Below, in pieces: positions 8,451 through 15,296 of a stretch of 32,592 nt of DNA (within the stretch, counting starts at the first letter, position 1; the number at the start of each line of letters is the position of its first letter). The position numbers and the translations under genes are program-made. Below the pieces are notes generated by a model that saw only the letters and a list, made by a program, of their open reading frames with translations, did not search any database and was not told where the DNA came from. The stretch is from the NCBI GenBank assembly GCA_017503375.1, contig JAFVTF010000125.1, positions 1-32,592 of the forward strand, in the 5' to 3' direction. This stretch comes from Lentisphaeria bacterium (GTDB lineage: Bacteria > Verrucomicrobiota > Lentisphaeria > Victivallales > UBA1829).

Positions 8451-9305
8451 TTATCCGCGCATGAGAGCTTTCACATTTCTGATTGCTCTGGGGCATGCGA
8501 ACAGAGGATCTTCCCATCCTTCAAACTCAACAGAAAGATATCCATCATAACCGGATTCATTGATGATTCCGCTGATGCGGTTCAGATCAACATCGCCGTC
8601 ACCGGTCAAAGCTCCGCGCAGATAGTTTCCGTGGAAGGTCTTGATATAACCTTCTTCCAGAGGCGGAGTGGAACGTTTGATATGGAAGTCTTTGAAATGA
8701 ATCATGGAGGCAATGGAAATATTGTTCATGACAGCGGAAGCAGGGTCTTCATCGGCGCAAAGGAAGTTTCCGACGTCAAGAGTTGTCCGGAAGTTTGCAC
8801 GGTTCACACCGAGAACGATACGTTTGACCCGTTCACTTCCCTGTACGTAGAACCCATGGTTTTCGATGCTGGTGGTGATACCGTATTTTGCGGCATAATC
8901 AGCCAGTTCTCCGCAGCAGTCGATGAACAGGGGCAGTTCTTTATCGAACTGATCGATTCCTGCTTCCGGAATCGGACGCCATCCACAGTCGTGACGCATT
9001 CTCTGAACCCCGAGTTTTGCGCCGATTTCGATCTGACCTTTGACACGTTCCACTTCTTTTTTTACAGCTTCAGCATCCGGCTGAACAAAGTTTGCGCCGA
9101 TCGTGTAACTGGAAAGATCAAGCCCATTGGCTTTTGCGGTTTCCTTGACAGGTTCAATCAGTGTCTGTTCAGCTGAAAGATCTTTTGCGATTTCAATGTG
9201 TTCGGCACCATATTCAGCTGCGAGTTCAATGGATTTCAGAAAATCAATGGTTCCTGCATTGACAGCCTTGCTGAAACTGTAGGAAGTAAATCCGATTTTG
9301 ATCAT
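8451..9305 (-). CDS. Sugar phosphate isomerase/epimerase-type TIM-barrel protein
   Basis: A 284-residue cytosolic protein of the AP-endonuclease-2/xylose isomerase-like superfamily. The opening KIGFTSYSFS and the barrel motifs TTSIENHG (E148), FRTTLDVGN (D177), MIHFKDFH (H203) and YLSVEFEG (E260) supply the E-D-H-E set that usually binds a divalent metal. Members isomerise or epimerise sugars or inositol derivatives, but the substrate cannot be set from sequence. There is no signal peptide. The start is supported by AAGGAG just upstream. It is monocistronic, with its own promoter and terminator, and lies between two carbohydrate cassettes, which fits sugar catabolism. Confidence 0.88.
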   Translation of the reverse strand: MIKIGFTSYSFSKAVNAGTIDFLKSIELAAEYGAEHIEIAKDLSAEQTLIEPVKETAKANGLDLSSYTIGANFVQPDAEAVKKEVERVKGQIEIGAKLGVQRMRHDCGWRPIPEAGIDQFDKELPLFIDCCGELADYAAKYGITTSIENHGFYVQGSERVKRIVLGVNRANFRTTLDVGNFLCADEDPASAVMNNISIASMIHFKDFHIKRSTPPLEEGYIKTFHGNYLRGALTGDGDVDLNRISGIINESGYDGYLSVEFEGWEDPLFACPRAIRNVKALMRG

Positions 9306-9346
9306 GTTTGTCTCCTTATTTTTGAGGTTTGATCAACTTTTTCAAT

Positions 9347-9374
9347 AATATATTTGCTTTGATTTAATTTTCAA
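9347..9374 (-). promoter_or_regulatory. Probable promoter of the isomerase/epimerase-like gene
   Basis: On the minus strand TTGAAA (complement of 9369-9374) and TATATT (complement of 9347-9352) are spaced by 16 bases, 41 bases before the start codon. Confidence 0.55.
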
Positions 9375-9434
9375 GGTTGATTTTCAGAAATCATGAATTA
9401 AAGTATCAGAAAAACAACTGAAAGGCAAATTCTT

Positions 9435-9884
9435 ATGAAAAAAATTTTTTTCTCCTTTTTTTCCGTCCTTATATTCACCATCGTATCCGGCTGCTGCAGC
9501 TGTCTTGATTGCAGAGCTGAAAAGAAAACCGCCGCTGAAAAACTGAATCTTATTTCCGAATGGATAATAGAAGATCTTCCGTCTGCGACGGCAAAAAAGA
9601 TCAAACCGGCTCCGAACGCCGCAATTACATTTCGACAGGGAAAAGTTTCCGGCTGTGCCGGAGACAACCGCTTTTTCGGAAATGTCAAAATCGAAGGCAG
9701 AAAGCTTACCTTTTCCCATATGGGTATGACCCGTATGATGGGGCCGAATGCCGCTTATGAAGGTCTTTTTATGGAATCATTGAACCAGGTCGCTCAGGTC
9801 GCTGTCATTAAAGGAAAAATGTGCTTGCAAAGCAAAGATGGAAAAACTCTCATGGTACTGAAACCAAAGCAGAAAAAGAAATAA
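9435..9884 (+). CDS. META-domain (HslJ-like) lipoprotein
   Basis: A 149-residue probable lipoprotein. The N-terminus MKKIFFSFFSVLIFTIVSGC gives a lipobox with the acylated cysteine at residue 20. The rest follows the META/HslJ pattern: W-I-I-E-D-L near the start, VSGCAGDNRFFGNVKI in the core (usual form GCNRF), then LTFSHMGMTRMMG and a final strand pair with LMVLKP. Family members such as HslJ are small envelope proteins associated with stress or resistance; the biochemical role is unknown. The canonical GC-N-RF core is GCAGDNRF here, within family variation. It is followed 12 bases later by the cardiolipin synthase gene and is probably cotranscribed with it. Confidence 0.82.
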   Translation: MKKIFFSFFSVLIFTIVSGCCSCLDCRAEKKTAAEKLNLISEWIIEDLPSATAKKIKPAPNAAITFRQGKVSGCAGDNRFFGNVKIEGRKLTFSHMGMTRMMGPNAAYEGLFMESLNQVAQVAVIKGKMCLQSKDGKTLMVLKPKQKKK

Positions 9885-9896
9885 AACAGGGGAACC

Positions 9897-11384
9897 ATGT
9901 TCCACGATTATGTCATAATTTTCAACCTTCATATCGTCTGGTTCGGACTCCTTCTGATCCTGACCCTTCTTGCGGCGGCGGATATTATTTACACTCAGCG
10001 GGATGAAACGGACCGGACATTGCTGTGGCTGCTTCTTCTGGCTACGCAGCCGGTCATCGGTTTCCTGCTGTATATTCTTTTCGGCAGAAGCCGCAAAGAT
10101 ACTGTCGGACGCCGAATTGCATTTTCTGCGGTGGAATTCCGTCGAAAAATCCGCTCCCGGACAAAACGGAAAGATTATTTTTCCGCCATCGCAGAGTTTC
10201 TGCCCGATTATTCCCTTTTCAACGATACATACAAGACATCACGCACATTGGATCGGCTGCTTCCGGAAACAATGCCCTTGAAAGGGAATAAAATTGAATT
10301 GCTTCACGATGGAACTGATGCGTATCCTGCAATGATCGAAGCAATCAGAAACGCAAAGCAAAGGATTTACTTGCAAAGTTTCATCATTGCCAACGATTCT
10401 GCCGGTGAAACCTTGTTTCATGAACTCAGGAAGAAAGCGGAGCAGGACGTGGAAATCCGCGTGCTCTATGATGGATTCGGCAGTTTTTTTCCCTCTTTTT
10501 CAAAGCTGTTCCGGAACAGTAAAAAAGATTTGCCGAATTTTCAAATCCGTCCATTTTCTCTTTCCAACCGTCCGGCACAGTGGAATCTGCAATTGCGGAA
10601 TCACAGAAAACTTCTAATCACGGATTCCGATGTTGCATTCATGGGCGGAATCAATATCAGCCATAAAAATCTTGCTCACCGGAGCGACCGCTTTATCCAT
10701 GACCTTCATTTCAAAGTGGAAGGTCCTGCTGTTATGGAACTGTTGGCGGTTTTCCTGCGGGACTGGTACTATGTTACAAAAGGAAATGATCCCTGTTTTC
10801 ACAATTTCACTCCGCAGCTTCCGGAATGGAAGGGGGATACGATCATGCGTGTGGTCGCTTCCGGATTCGGACAGCTCCCGGAAGGCAGCGCAAATGTTTT
10901 TCAGACAGCTGCTGCAACTGCGGAAGATTCCCTCTGGATTATCAGTCCGTATTTTGTGCCTGATGCCCCCTTTGTGAAAGCGCTCTGCATGGCTGCTGCG
11001 AGAGGCGTGGATGTCCGCATTATTGTCCCGAACCTGAATAACCATTTCTATGTAAAAATGGCATCCCGCAGTTTATATTCCAACTTGCTCAGTTCCGGGG
11101 TAAGAATCTTTGAACGGGAAAAGATTTTTGTTCATACAAAAGCAATGCTTGTTGACCGGAAATGGGCTATGATCGGTTCCAGCAACTGCGATATCAGAAG
11201 TTTCCGTTTGAATCTTGAATTGGATGCCGTCATCCGCGGAGAACAGATCACAAAGGAACTTTATGAATTTTTCAAGTCAGAGATGGCTGATTCTTCTGAA
11301 ATCTTTTTATCTGATGTAGAGCAGAAAAACTATCTGATCCGTGTGGTTGAAAACATCTGCGGGTTATTTGCTCCCGTTTTATAA
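9897..11384 (+). CDS. cls: Cardiolipin synthase (phospholipase D family)
   Basis: The enzyme makes cardiolipin from phosphatidylglycerol at the inner membrane. The 495-residue length is normal. Two N-terminal membrane segments (about 5-30 and 42-62) are followed by two PLD catalytic motifs, H236-x-K238-x4-D243 (NHRKLLITD) and H413-x-K415-x4-D420 (VHTKAMLVD), each with the usual downstream Gly/Ser/Asn (GGIN, GSSN). Both motifs are intact. It starts 12 bases after the META lipoprotein gene with an AGGGG-type ribosome binding site. Together they form an envelope-maintenance pair. Confidence 0.95.
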   Translation: MFHDYVIIFNLHIVWFGLLLILTLLAAADIIYTQRDETDRTLLWLLLLATQPVIGFLLYILFGRSRKDTVGRRIAFSAVEFRRKIRSRTKRKDYFSAIAEFLPDYSLFNDTYKTSRTLDRLLPETMPLKGNKIELLHDGTDAYPAMIEAIRNAKQRIYLQSFIIANDSAGETLFHELRKKAEQDVEIRVLYDGFGSFFPSFSKLFRNSKKDLPNFQIRPFSLSNRPAQWNLQLRNHRKLLITDSDVAFMGGINISHKNLAHRSDRFIHDLHFKVEGPAVMELLAVFLRDWYYVTKGNDPCFHNFTPQLPEWKGDTIMRVVASGFGQLPEGSANVFQTAAATAEDSLWIISPYFVPDAPFVKALCMAAARGVDVRIIVPNLNNHFYVKMASRSLYSNLLSSGVRIFEREKIFVHTKAMLVDRKWAMIGSSNCDIRSFRLNLELDAVIRGEQITKELYEFFKSEMADSSEIFLSDVEQKNYLIRVVENICGLFAPVL

Positions 11385-11486
11385 ACTGTATCAATGGGGC
11401 TTTGATCGTTTTGGGTACAAATGATCAAGTTGAGTCCGCCGGAAGAGATTATGACAACGATTCCGGAAAGACATATTTGAAAGGGC

Positions 11487-11636
11487 TTACCAAAGCTTGA
11501 CAGAAAGAATATTCGGTCCTTTTACAGGATTTGCACAAAGAAGAAGAATGACAGGAAAAAATACAGTAACGACCAGAATGATCAGTAAGGCTCTGAAGAT
11601 TCTCCAAGTTCTGTATTTCCAATTTTTGTTGTTCAT
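11487..11636 (-). CDS. Small single-span membrane protein (49 aa)
   Basis: A short minus-strand frame encodes a basic, aromatic N-terminus (MNNKNWKYRTWRIFRA), one hydrophobic span (LLIILVVTVFFPVILLLC) and a short tail ending SVKLW. A strong GGAGGT lies 5 bases before the ATG. A TTGAAA-16-TATATT promoter lies just upstream. A good promoter, a good ribosome binding site and a clean positive-inside topology together make it likely real. I recognise no family. It is convergent with cardiolipin synthase; any functional link is unknown. Confidence 0.65.
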   Translation of the reverse strand: MNNKNWKYRTWRIFRALLIILVVTVFFPVILLLCANPVKGPNILSVKLW

Positions 11637-11653
11637 AGTTACCTCCGAAATTT

Positions 11654-11681
11654 AATATAACATCAGAAAATGATTTTTCAA
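11654..11681 (-). promoter_or_regulatory. Probable promoter of the 49-aa membrane protein gene
   Basis: On the minus strand TTGAAA (complement of 11676-11681) and TATATT (complement of 11654-11659) have a 16-base spacer, about 18 bases before the start codon. Confidence 0.55.
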
Positions 11682-11761
11682 GTGCACTATTCCCCTTTTT
11701 GTTTTCCGGAACCTTGCGCAAAGATGATATGAGTTTATGTCATAAACCGTTGAAAAGGCAA

Positions 11762-11784
11762 AAAAAGCACCTCGTTTGAGGTGT
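11762..11784 (-). terminator. Hairpin terminator at the end of the IS remnant
   Basis: On the minus strand CACCTC-AAAC-GAGGTG is followed directly by C and a run of T. This is a compact intrinsic terminator downstream of the transposase remnant. Confidence 0.75.
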
Positions 11785-11814
11785 TGCATTATCAAAAATG
11801 GTGGTGGGAGATGG

Positions 11815-12286
11815 TTATCCAAACAGCATCAAACCACGTTCAAAAATGTTGAAAACAGCATTTCTTGAACTGAAAATATCTTCAGACAATACTGCCCATT
11901 TGTTGCAAGTTTTCCAAAATCAGAAACTTTCCGGAGATGATTTACGATGTATTCGTCAAGCAGAGTTTGTGTTGAATTACACTTGCCGGGTTCATCCAGT
12001 CTCTGGCGGAATGTTGCGGAGGAAGGAACCTTTTTCAAATCGAGAATGGTCTTGAACAAAGAGTCATTGCGATACAAATCAATATCGGTAAAATCGCTTT
12101 TGCCGTTTGCCAACAGAGTCACAGCCATTTTGACAATGCTGCTGTGAGAAAATTCTCTGTGTTTTGTTTTTTTGATGTCGTCAAATGTTCCATTTTTTCG
12201 AGTCCCATACCGGAAATTTGCGTTCCAATCAAAATATTTCCGTTTTTTGAGTTGACTTTTTCATTACCTTGTGTTATATTAGCCAT
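11815..12286 (-). pseudogene. IS1380-family-like transposase remnant, multiple frameshifts and internal deletion
   Basis: The best block (frame starting at 12128) reads LLANGKSDFTDIDLYRNDSLF then KKVPSSATFRQRLDE, the N-terminal region typical of IS1380-type transposases. Upstream sequence is open in a different frame from an ATG at 12286 (MANITQGNEKVNSKN). Near the 3' side a third frame gives KWAVLSEDIFSSRNAVFNIF and ERGLMLFG before a stop at about 11815, which looks like the true transposase C-terminus. Three frames in about 470 bases mean at least two frameshifts. Most of the roughly 430-residue protein, including the DDE core, is missing. The element cannot move by itself. Confidence 0.7.
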
Positions 12287-12373
12287 TGAATCACCTGCTG
12301 GGTATTTGGTGTTTTTTAGATTTGGTTTATCATAACATACTTTCTCTCAACAGGTTTTTCAAGTTTTATATCA

Positions 12374-12402
12374 TATAAACCGTAAGTTCTTCACGGTTTA
12401 TA
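12374..12402. repeat. Perfect 10-bp inverted repeat near the second GntR-type regulator
   Basis: TATAAACCGT (12374-12383) and ACGGTTTATA (12393-12402) are exact inverse copies with a 9-base spacer. It may be the edge of the IS remnant or an operator for the regulator that starts at 12476. Confidence 0.7.
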
Positions 12403-12424
12403 GTTTAAGGTTAAGCATTTTTTT

Positions 12425-12452
12425 TTGCTCTCTATGTATACAAAGGTATACA
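12425..12452 (+). promoter_or_regulatory. Promoter with overlapping operator-like repeat for the cassette 2 operon
   Basis: TTGCTC (12425-12430) and TATACA (12447-12452) can act as -35 and -10 with a 16-base spacer. Within them GTATACAAAG is followed by a second GTATACAAA. The self-complementary GTATAC occurs at 12436-12441 and 12446-12451, one helical turn apart. This arrangement suggests autoregulation by the GntR-type product of the next gene. Confidence 0.5.
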
Positions 12453-12475
12453 AATAAAAAAAGGGTTTTTACGGT

Positions 12476-13570
12476 ATGAAACTGAAGATAGAGAAAAACA
12501 GCAGAAGCGGAGAAGCAGTATACCACCAGATTGCCAATCAGCTGCGGGAGATGATCGCAGATGGAACTCTGCAATCCGGGGACCGTCTGCCTCCGGAACC
12601 GGAATTCGCAAAACAGCTTCAGGTCAACAGAATGACATTGCGGAAAAGTCTGAAGATTCTGCAGGAAGAGCGTTTACTGGTGAAAACGCCCTCCAAAGGA
12701 ACATTTATTTTGCCTTCCGGTGAACGGAAACACCGGATCGGGATCATTTTTCCGAAAGGCGAAAATGAAACTTTTGACTGGTATACGACAACGACGGCGA
12801 GAGCGATCGCGGTTGCTGTGAAGAAATATGAAAATTGCGGAACCGCAGTTCTTTCTCTTGATGAAAATGAAACAGCAGATGAATTTTTCCGGAAGATGAT
12901 CCGTACCGGAGTCGAGGGCGGTGTTGCAGTGATGATGGAACCGGGTGATGGGAAAATCTTTTCTGATCCGATTTTTTCCGGAATTCCCATTGTTGCACTG
13001 GGCGTGCATGAGATTCCGGGAATTCCTTCTGTTGACCTTGTTGAAGATCAAATGGAACCTGCTGTCCGGCGGTTGGTTGCTCTGGGACATCGGAAAATTG
13101 CATATATCAGCTGCTGTTCTTCTTCCGCGCACTGCCGCTGCCGTGACAGGAATTTTCTGCAGCTTCAGAAAAAGTATCATCTTTCTCAGAATCCTGAATA
13201 TTATATTTGGCGGGATTTGGATATTCACTGGTTTGATCAGGGAATGAATGAAGCAGAACAGCTGCTTTCACTTCCGGAACCGCCGACTGCGATTTTAACA
13301 AATTCACGTATGATCATGGGCGGTGTCTGGAACAAACTTCTGATGATGGGCTGCAGGATTCCGCAGGATATTTCTGTAATAGGCTTTGACAACAGATGTC
13401 TTGAGAATCCTCTGGTGGCATCGCTGGAGCAGCCGATTATGCAGATGGCAGAGAAATGTGTCGATGTTATTTTTGACCGGATCGAATTGGGGCGTTGGGA
13501 TCCCGATGCCCATTATCAATTTCCAGTAGAACTTTATGAAGGTAAAAGCATAGGAGCTTGTCATGAGTGA
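12476..13570 (+). CDS. GntR-type transcriptional regulator with LacI-like sensor domain
   Basis: A 364-residue regulator. Residues 10-75 are a GntR winged helix (YHQIANQLREMIADG, PPEPEFAKQLQVNRMTLRKS, then LLVKTPSKGTFI). From about 85 onward is a LacI/periplasmic-binding-like domain (RIGIIFPKG, RRLVALGHRKIAYIS, PTAILTNSRMIMGG, ISVIGFDNR, ASLEQPIMQMAEKCVDVIF). It probably senses a sugar released by the downstream enzymes. It is the first gene of a four-gene operon, and its last 8 bases overlap the start of the next gene (ATGAGTGA). The ribosome binding site is weak (AAGGG about 10 bases upstream), which fits low-level expression. Confidence 0.9.
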   Translation: MKLKIEKNSRSGEAVYHQIANQLREMIADGTLQSGDRLPPEPEFAKQLQVNRMTLRKSLKILQEERLLVKTPSKGTFILPSGERKHRIGIIFPKGENETFDWYTTTTARAIAVAVKKYENCGTAVLSLDENETADEFFRKMIRTGVEGGVAVMMEPGDGKIFSDPIFSGIPIVALGVHEIPGIPSVDLVEDQMEPAVRRLVALGHRKIAYISCCSSSAHCRCRDRNFLQLQKKYHLSQNPEYYIWRDLDIHWFDQGMNEAEQLLSLPEPPTAILTNSRMIMGGVWNKLLMMGCRIPQDISVIGFDNRCLENPLVASLEQPIMQMAEKCVDVIFDRIELGRWDPDAHYQFPVELYEGKSIGACHE

Positions 13571-14510
13571 AAATGAAACAAAGAATCCCCGCTTGAGTAT
13601 CAAGGCGGCGTTTCTGGATGAGATCACAGCAGACATTCCTGCGCTCAATTATGATCGTGATGATTGGGATGCAGAGTTTGCCGAGATGAAAAAAGCCGGC
13701 ATCGAACATGCAGTGATGATCCGCAGCGGATTCGGGAAATTTATTTCGTATCCGTCCAAGGTATTGATGAAAAAATGCGGCTGTTTTGAACCTCCTGAAG
13801 ATTTGCCCGCAATGTTTCTGGAACTTGCGGAAAAACACGGGTTGAAATTCTGGTTCGGAACCTATTTTTCCGGCAACGACTGGCTGGAAGAGAGTTACGA
13901 CGTCAACAGGGAAAGCGACCTCATGAATGAGGTCAACGATGAATTCTATGAACGGGTCGGAAAACATTCTTCCGCATTCGGCGGATGGTATTTTTCTCAG
14001 GAAATTTCCACCTCTGTTTCCCACAGAGTTCTGGATTGTTACTGTAAAATGGGAGAACATTGTCAGGAACTGACTCCAGGATTGCCCCGTTTGATCTCTC
14101 CCGGGTTTCCCGCTCATAAAACAAAATCTCCGTATCAGATGAGTGTGAAAGAGTTCACGGAAGACTGGGATGGAATTTTCGGTAAGATTTCCAAAGCAGT
14201 TGATATTGTTGCGTTTCAGGATGGTCATTGTCTGCTGAACGAACTGGAAGATTATCTGGGCAGTGCCGCTGCGCTTGCTGAAAAACATGATTTGAAATTA
14301 TGGACGAATCTGGAATCCTTTGACCGGGATGTTGAGGGTGCGTTCCCGCCGATCCGCTGGGAAAAACTCTATTACAAGATGAAGATCGCTGAAAAAGTGG
14401 GTGTTAATGAAGCCATCACCTTTGACTTTGCCCATTTCTTCAGTCCGTTGAACGGAAATGTTGCAGCAGGAAATCTGCTGAAAAAATACCTGAAATATAA
14501 AAACCGTTGA
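13563..14510 (+). CDS. TIM-barrel glycoside hydrolase-like protein (possibly DUF4434-type)
   Basis: A 315-residue protein without a signal peptide, so probably cytosolic. It has the pattern of a small (beta/alpha)8 protein: IKAAFLDEITADIPALNY at the start, EMKKAGIEHAVMIRSGFGK, FWFGTYFSGNDW, GGWYFSQEIS (possible catalytic Glu at a strand end), VDIVAFQDGH, KLWTNLESF and EAITFDFAHFFSP. This resembles DUF4434-type ligand-binding TIM barrels found next to glycan-degradation genes; I am only moderately sure of that name. The ATG overlaps the stop of the regulator gene, and AGGAG at 13552-13556 supports it, so translation is coupled. It may process the oligosaccharide made by the large secreted enzyme of this operon. 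Confidence 0.8.
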   Translation: MSENETKNPRLSIKAAFLDEITADIPALNYDRDDWDAEFAEMKKAGIEHAVMIRSGFGKFISYPSKVLMKKCGCFEPPEDLPAMFLELAEKHGLKFWFGTYFSGNDWLEESYDVNRESDLMNEVNDEFYERVGKHSSAFGGWYFSQEISTSVSHRVLDCYCKMGEHCQELTPGLPRLISPGFPAHKTKSPYQMSVKEFTEDWDGIFGKISKAVDIVAFQDGHCLLNELEDYLGSAAALAEKHDLKLWTNLESFDRDVEGAFPPIRWEKLYYKMKIAEKVGVNEAITFDFAHFFSPLNGNVAAGNLLKKYLKYKNR

Positions 14511-14519
14511 GGAGGAGAA

Positions 14520-15284
14520 ATGATGAAAAAACAATTTTTTACGTTGATTGAGCTGCTCGTTGTGATTGCAATGATTGCAATTCTGGCAGGAATGCTGCTT
14601 CCGGCGTTGAACAATGCCCGGGAACAGGGACGTCTTGCCAGCTGCACCGGAAACATGAAGCAGATCGGAACGGGGATTGCCCAGTATACAGGGAGTTATG
14701 ATGACAGGTTCCCGTATCATGGGGGAAATGAGTCTCCCTGGTATGTAAAGCTCAGTCCTTTTGTTGGAGAAGGCACTGTATCATGGAATAAAATCAGCGG
14801 AGCCGGAATGTCAAACCGGAAAACCGTATTCATTTGTGATTCAGCCAGAACTCCGTTGAAACCTATGCTGGAACGGAAACTTGATGAAGCAAGCAGTAAT
14901 GCTACAACTTATACTTTCAACCGCGGTTTGTTCGGCGGGGGAACTACGTGGGGAGATTATGCTTCCGCAAACCTTTCCTATATTTCCCGGAAAATCAATG
15001 AACTCAAGCAGCCCAGCCGCAGTTTTACCAATTTTGAATATGGCGGACAGACGTGTGTGTTTCCCGCTCCCAGCGGTGCATATCCCAGTTATGCCATCAC
15101 TCAGGTTTTTATGTTCCGCGGCGCGCATACGTATTATTCTGCCGGACATTGGCACAAAGGAAAATGCAATGTCCTGTTTGCTGATGGGCATGTTTCAGCA
15201 GCAAGAGAGCCGGATGAAGGAAAAGATCTCGGCAATATCGTTTGGGGTTATGATGCCGCAGGAAGTGTACAGATGTGGAAATAA
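14520..15284 (+). CDS. Type II secretion-like pseudopilin with H-X9-DG motif
   Basis: A 254-residue pseudopilin with a very short leader (MMKKQF), then [18 protein letters not shown] and [14 protein letters not shown]. The C-terminal region has [16 protein letters not shown], an exact H-X9-DG signature. The residue before the predicted cleavage site is Phe, not Gly. Two ATG codons are adjacent (14520 and 14523); GAGGAGGAG upstream supports either. It starts 9 bases after the TIM-barrel gene and ends 12 bases before the giant secreted enzyme gene. Its soluble domain differs clearly from that of the pseudopilin at 3824, although the first 40 residues are nearly the same. That suggests a conserved export module with a cassette-specific head. 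Confidence 0.9.
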   Translation: MMKKQFFTLIELLVVIAMIAILAGMLLPALNNAREQGRLASCTGNMKQIGTGIAQYTGSYDDRFPYHGGNESPWYVKLSPFVGEGTVSWNKISGAGMSNRKTVFICDSARTPLKPMLERKLDEASSNATTYTFNRGLFGGGTTWGDYASANLSYISRKINELKQPSRSFTNFEYGGQTCVFPAPSGAYPSYAITQVFMFRGAHTYYSAGHWHKGKCNVLFADGHVSAAREPDEGKDLGNIVWGYDAAGSVQMWK

Positions 15285-15296
15285 GGAAGTAAATTC

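Larger units (their letters stand above)
11742..12402 (-). mobile_element. Decayed, internally deleted IS (IS1380-type) with candidate ends
   Basis: The region carries a broken transposase. The nine-base motif ATAAACCGT occurs facing inwards near both edges (11742-11750, and as its complement ACGGTTTAT at 12393-12401), consistent with short terminal inverted repeats. At roughly 660 bp it is far shorter than a complete IS1380 element (about 1.6 kb). The right edge also forms a perfect 10-base inverted repeat with a second copy of the motif (12374-12383 with 12393-12402). The exact ends and target duplication are not resolved. Confidence 0.5.

Noticed and set aside
8169..9176. 335-codon plus-strand frame
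   Set aside because: Only its first about 50 codons (the phosphatase remnant) have meaning; the rest is a repeat and then the antisense of the isomerase-like gene.
11449..11721. 90-codon minus-strand frame overlapping the 49-aa gene
   Set aside because: It is in a different frame, begins without a ribosome binding site and reads as low-quality Ser/Cys-rich sequence; the 49-aa frame has the promoter and GGAGGT.
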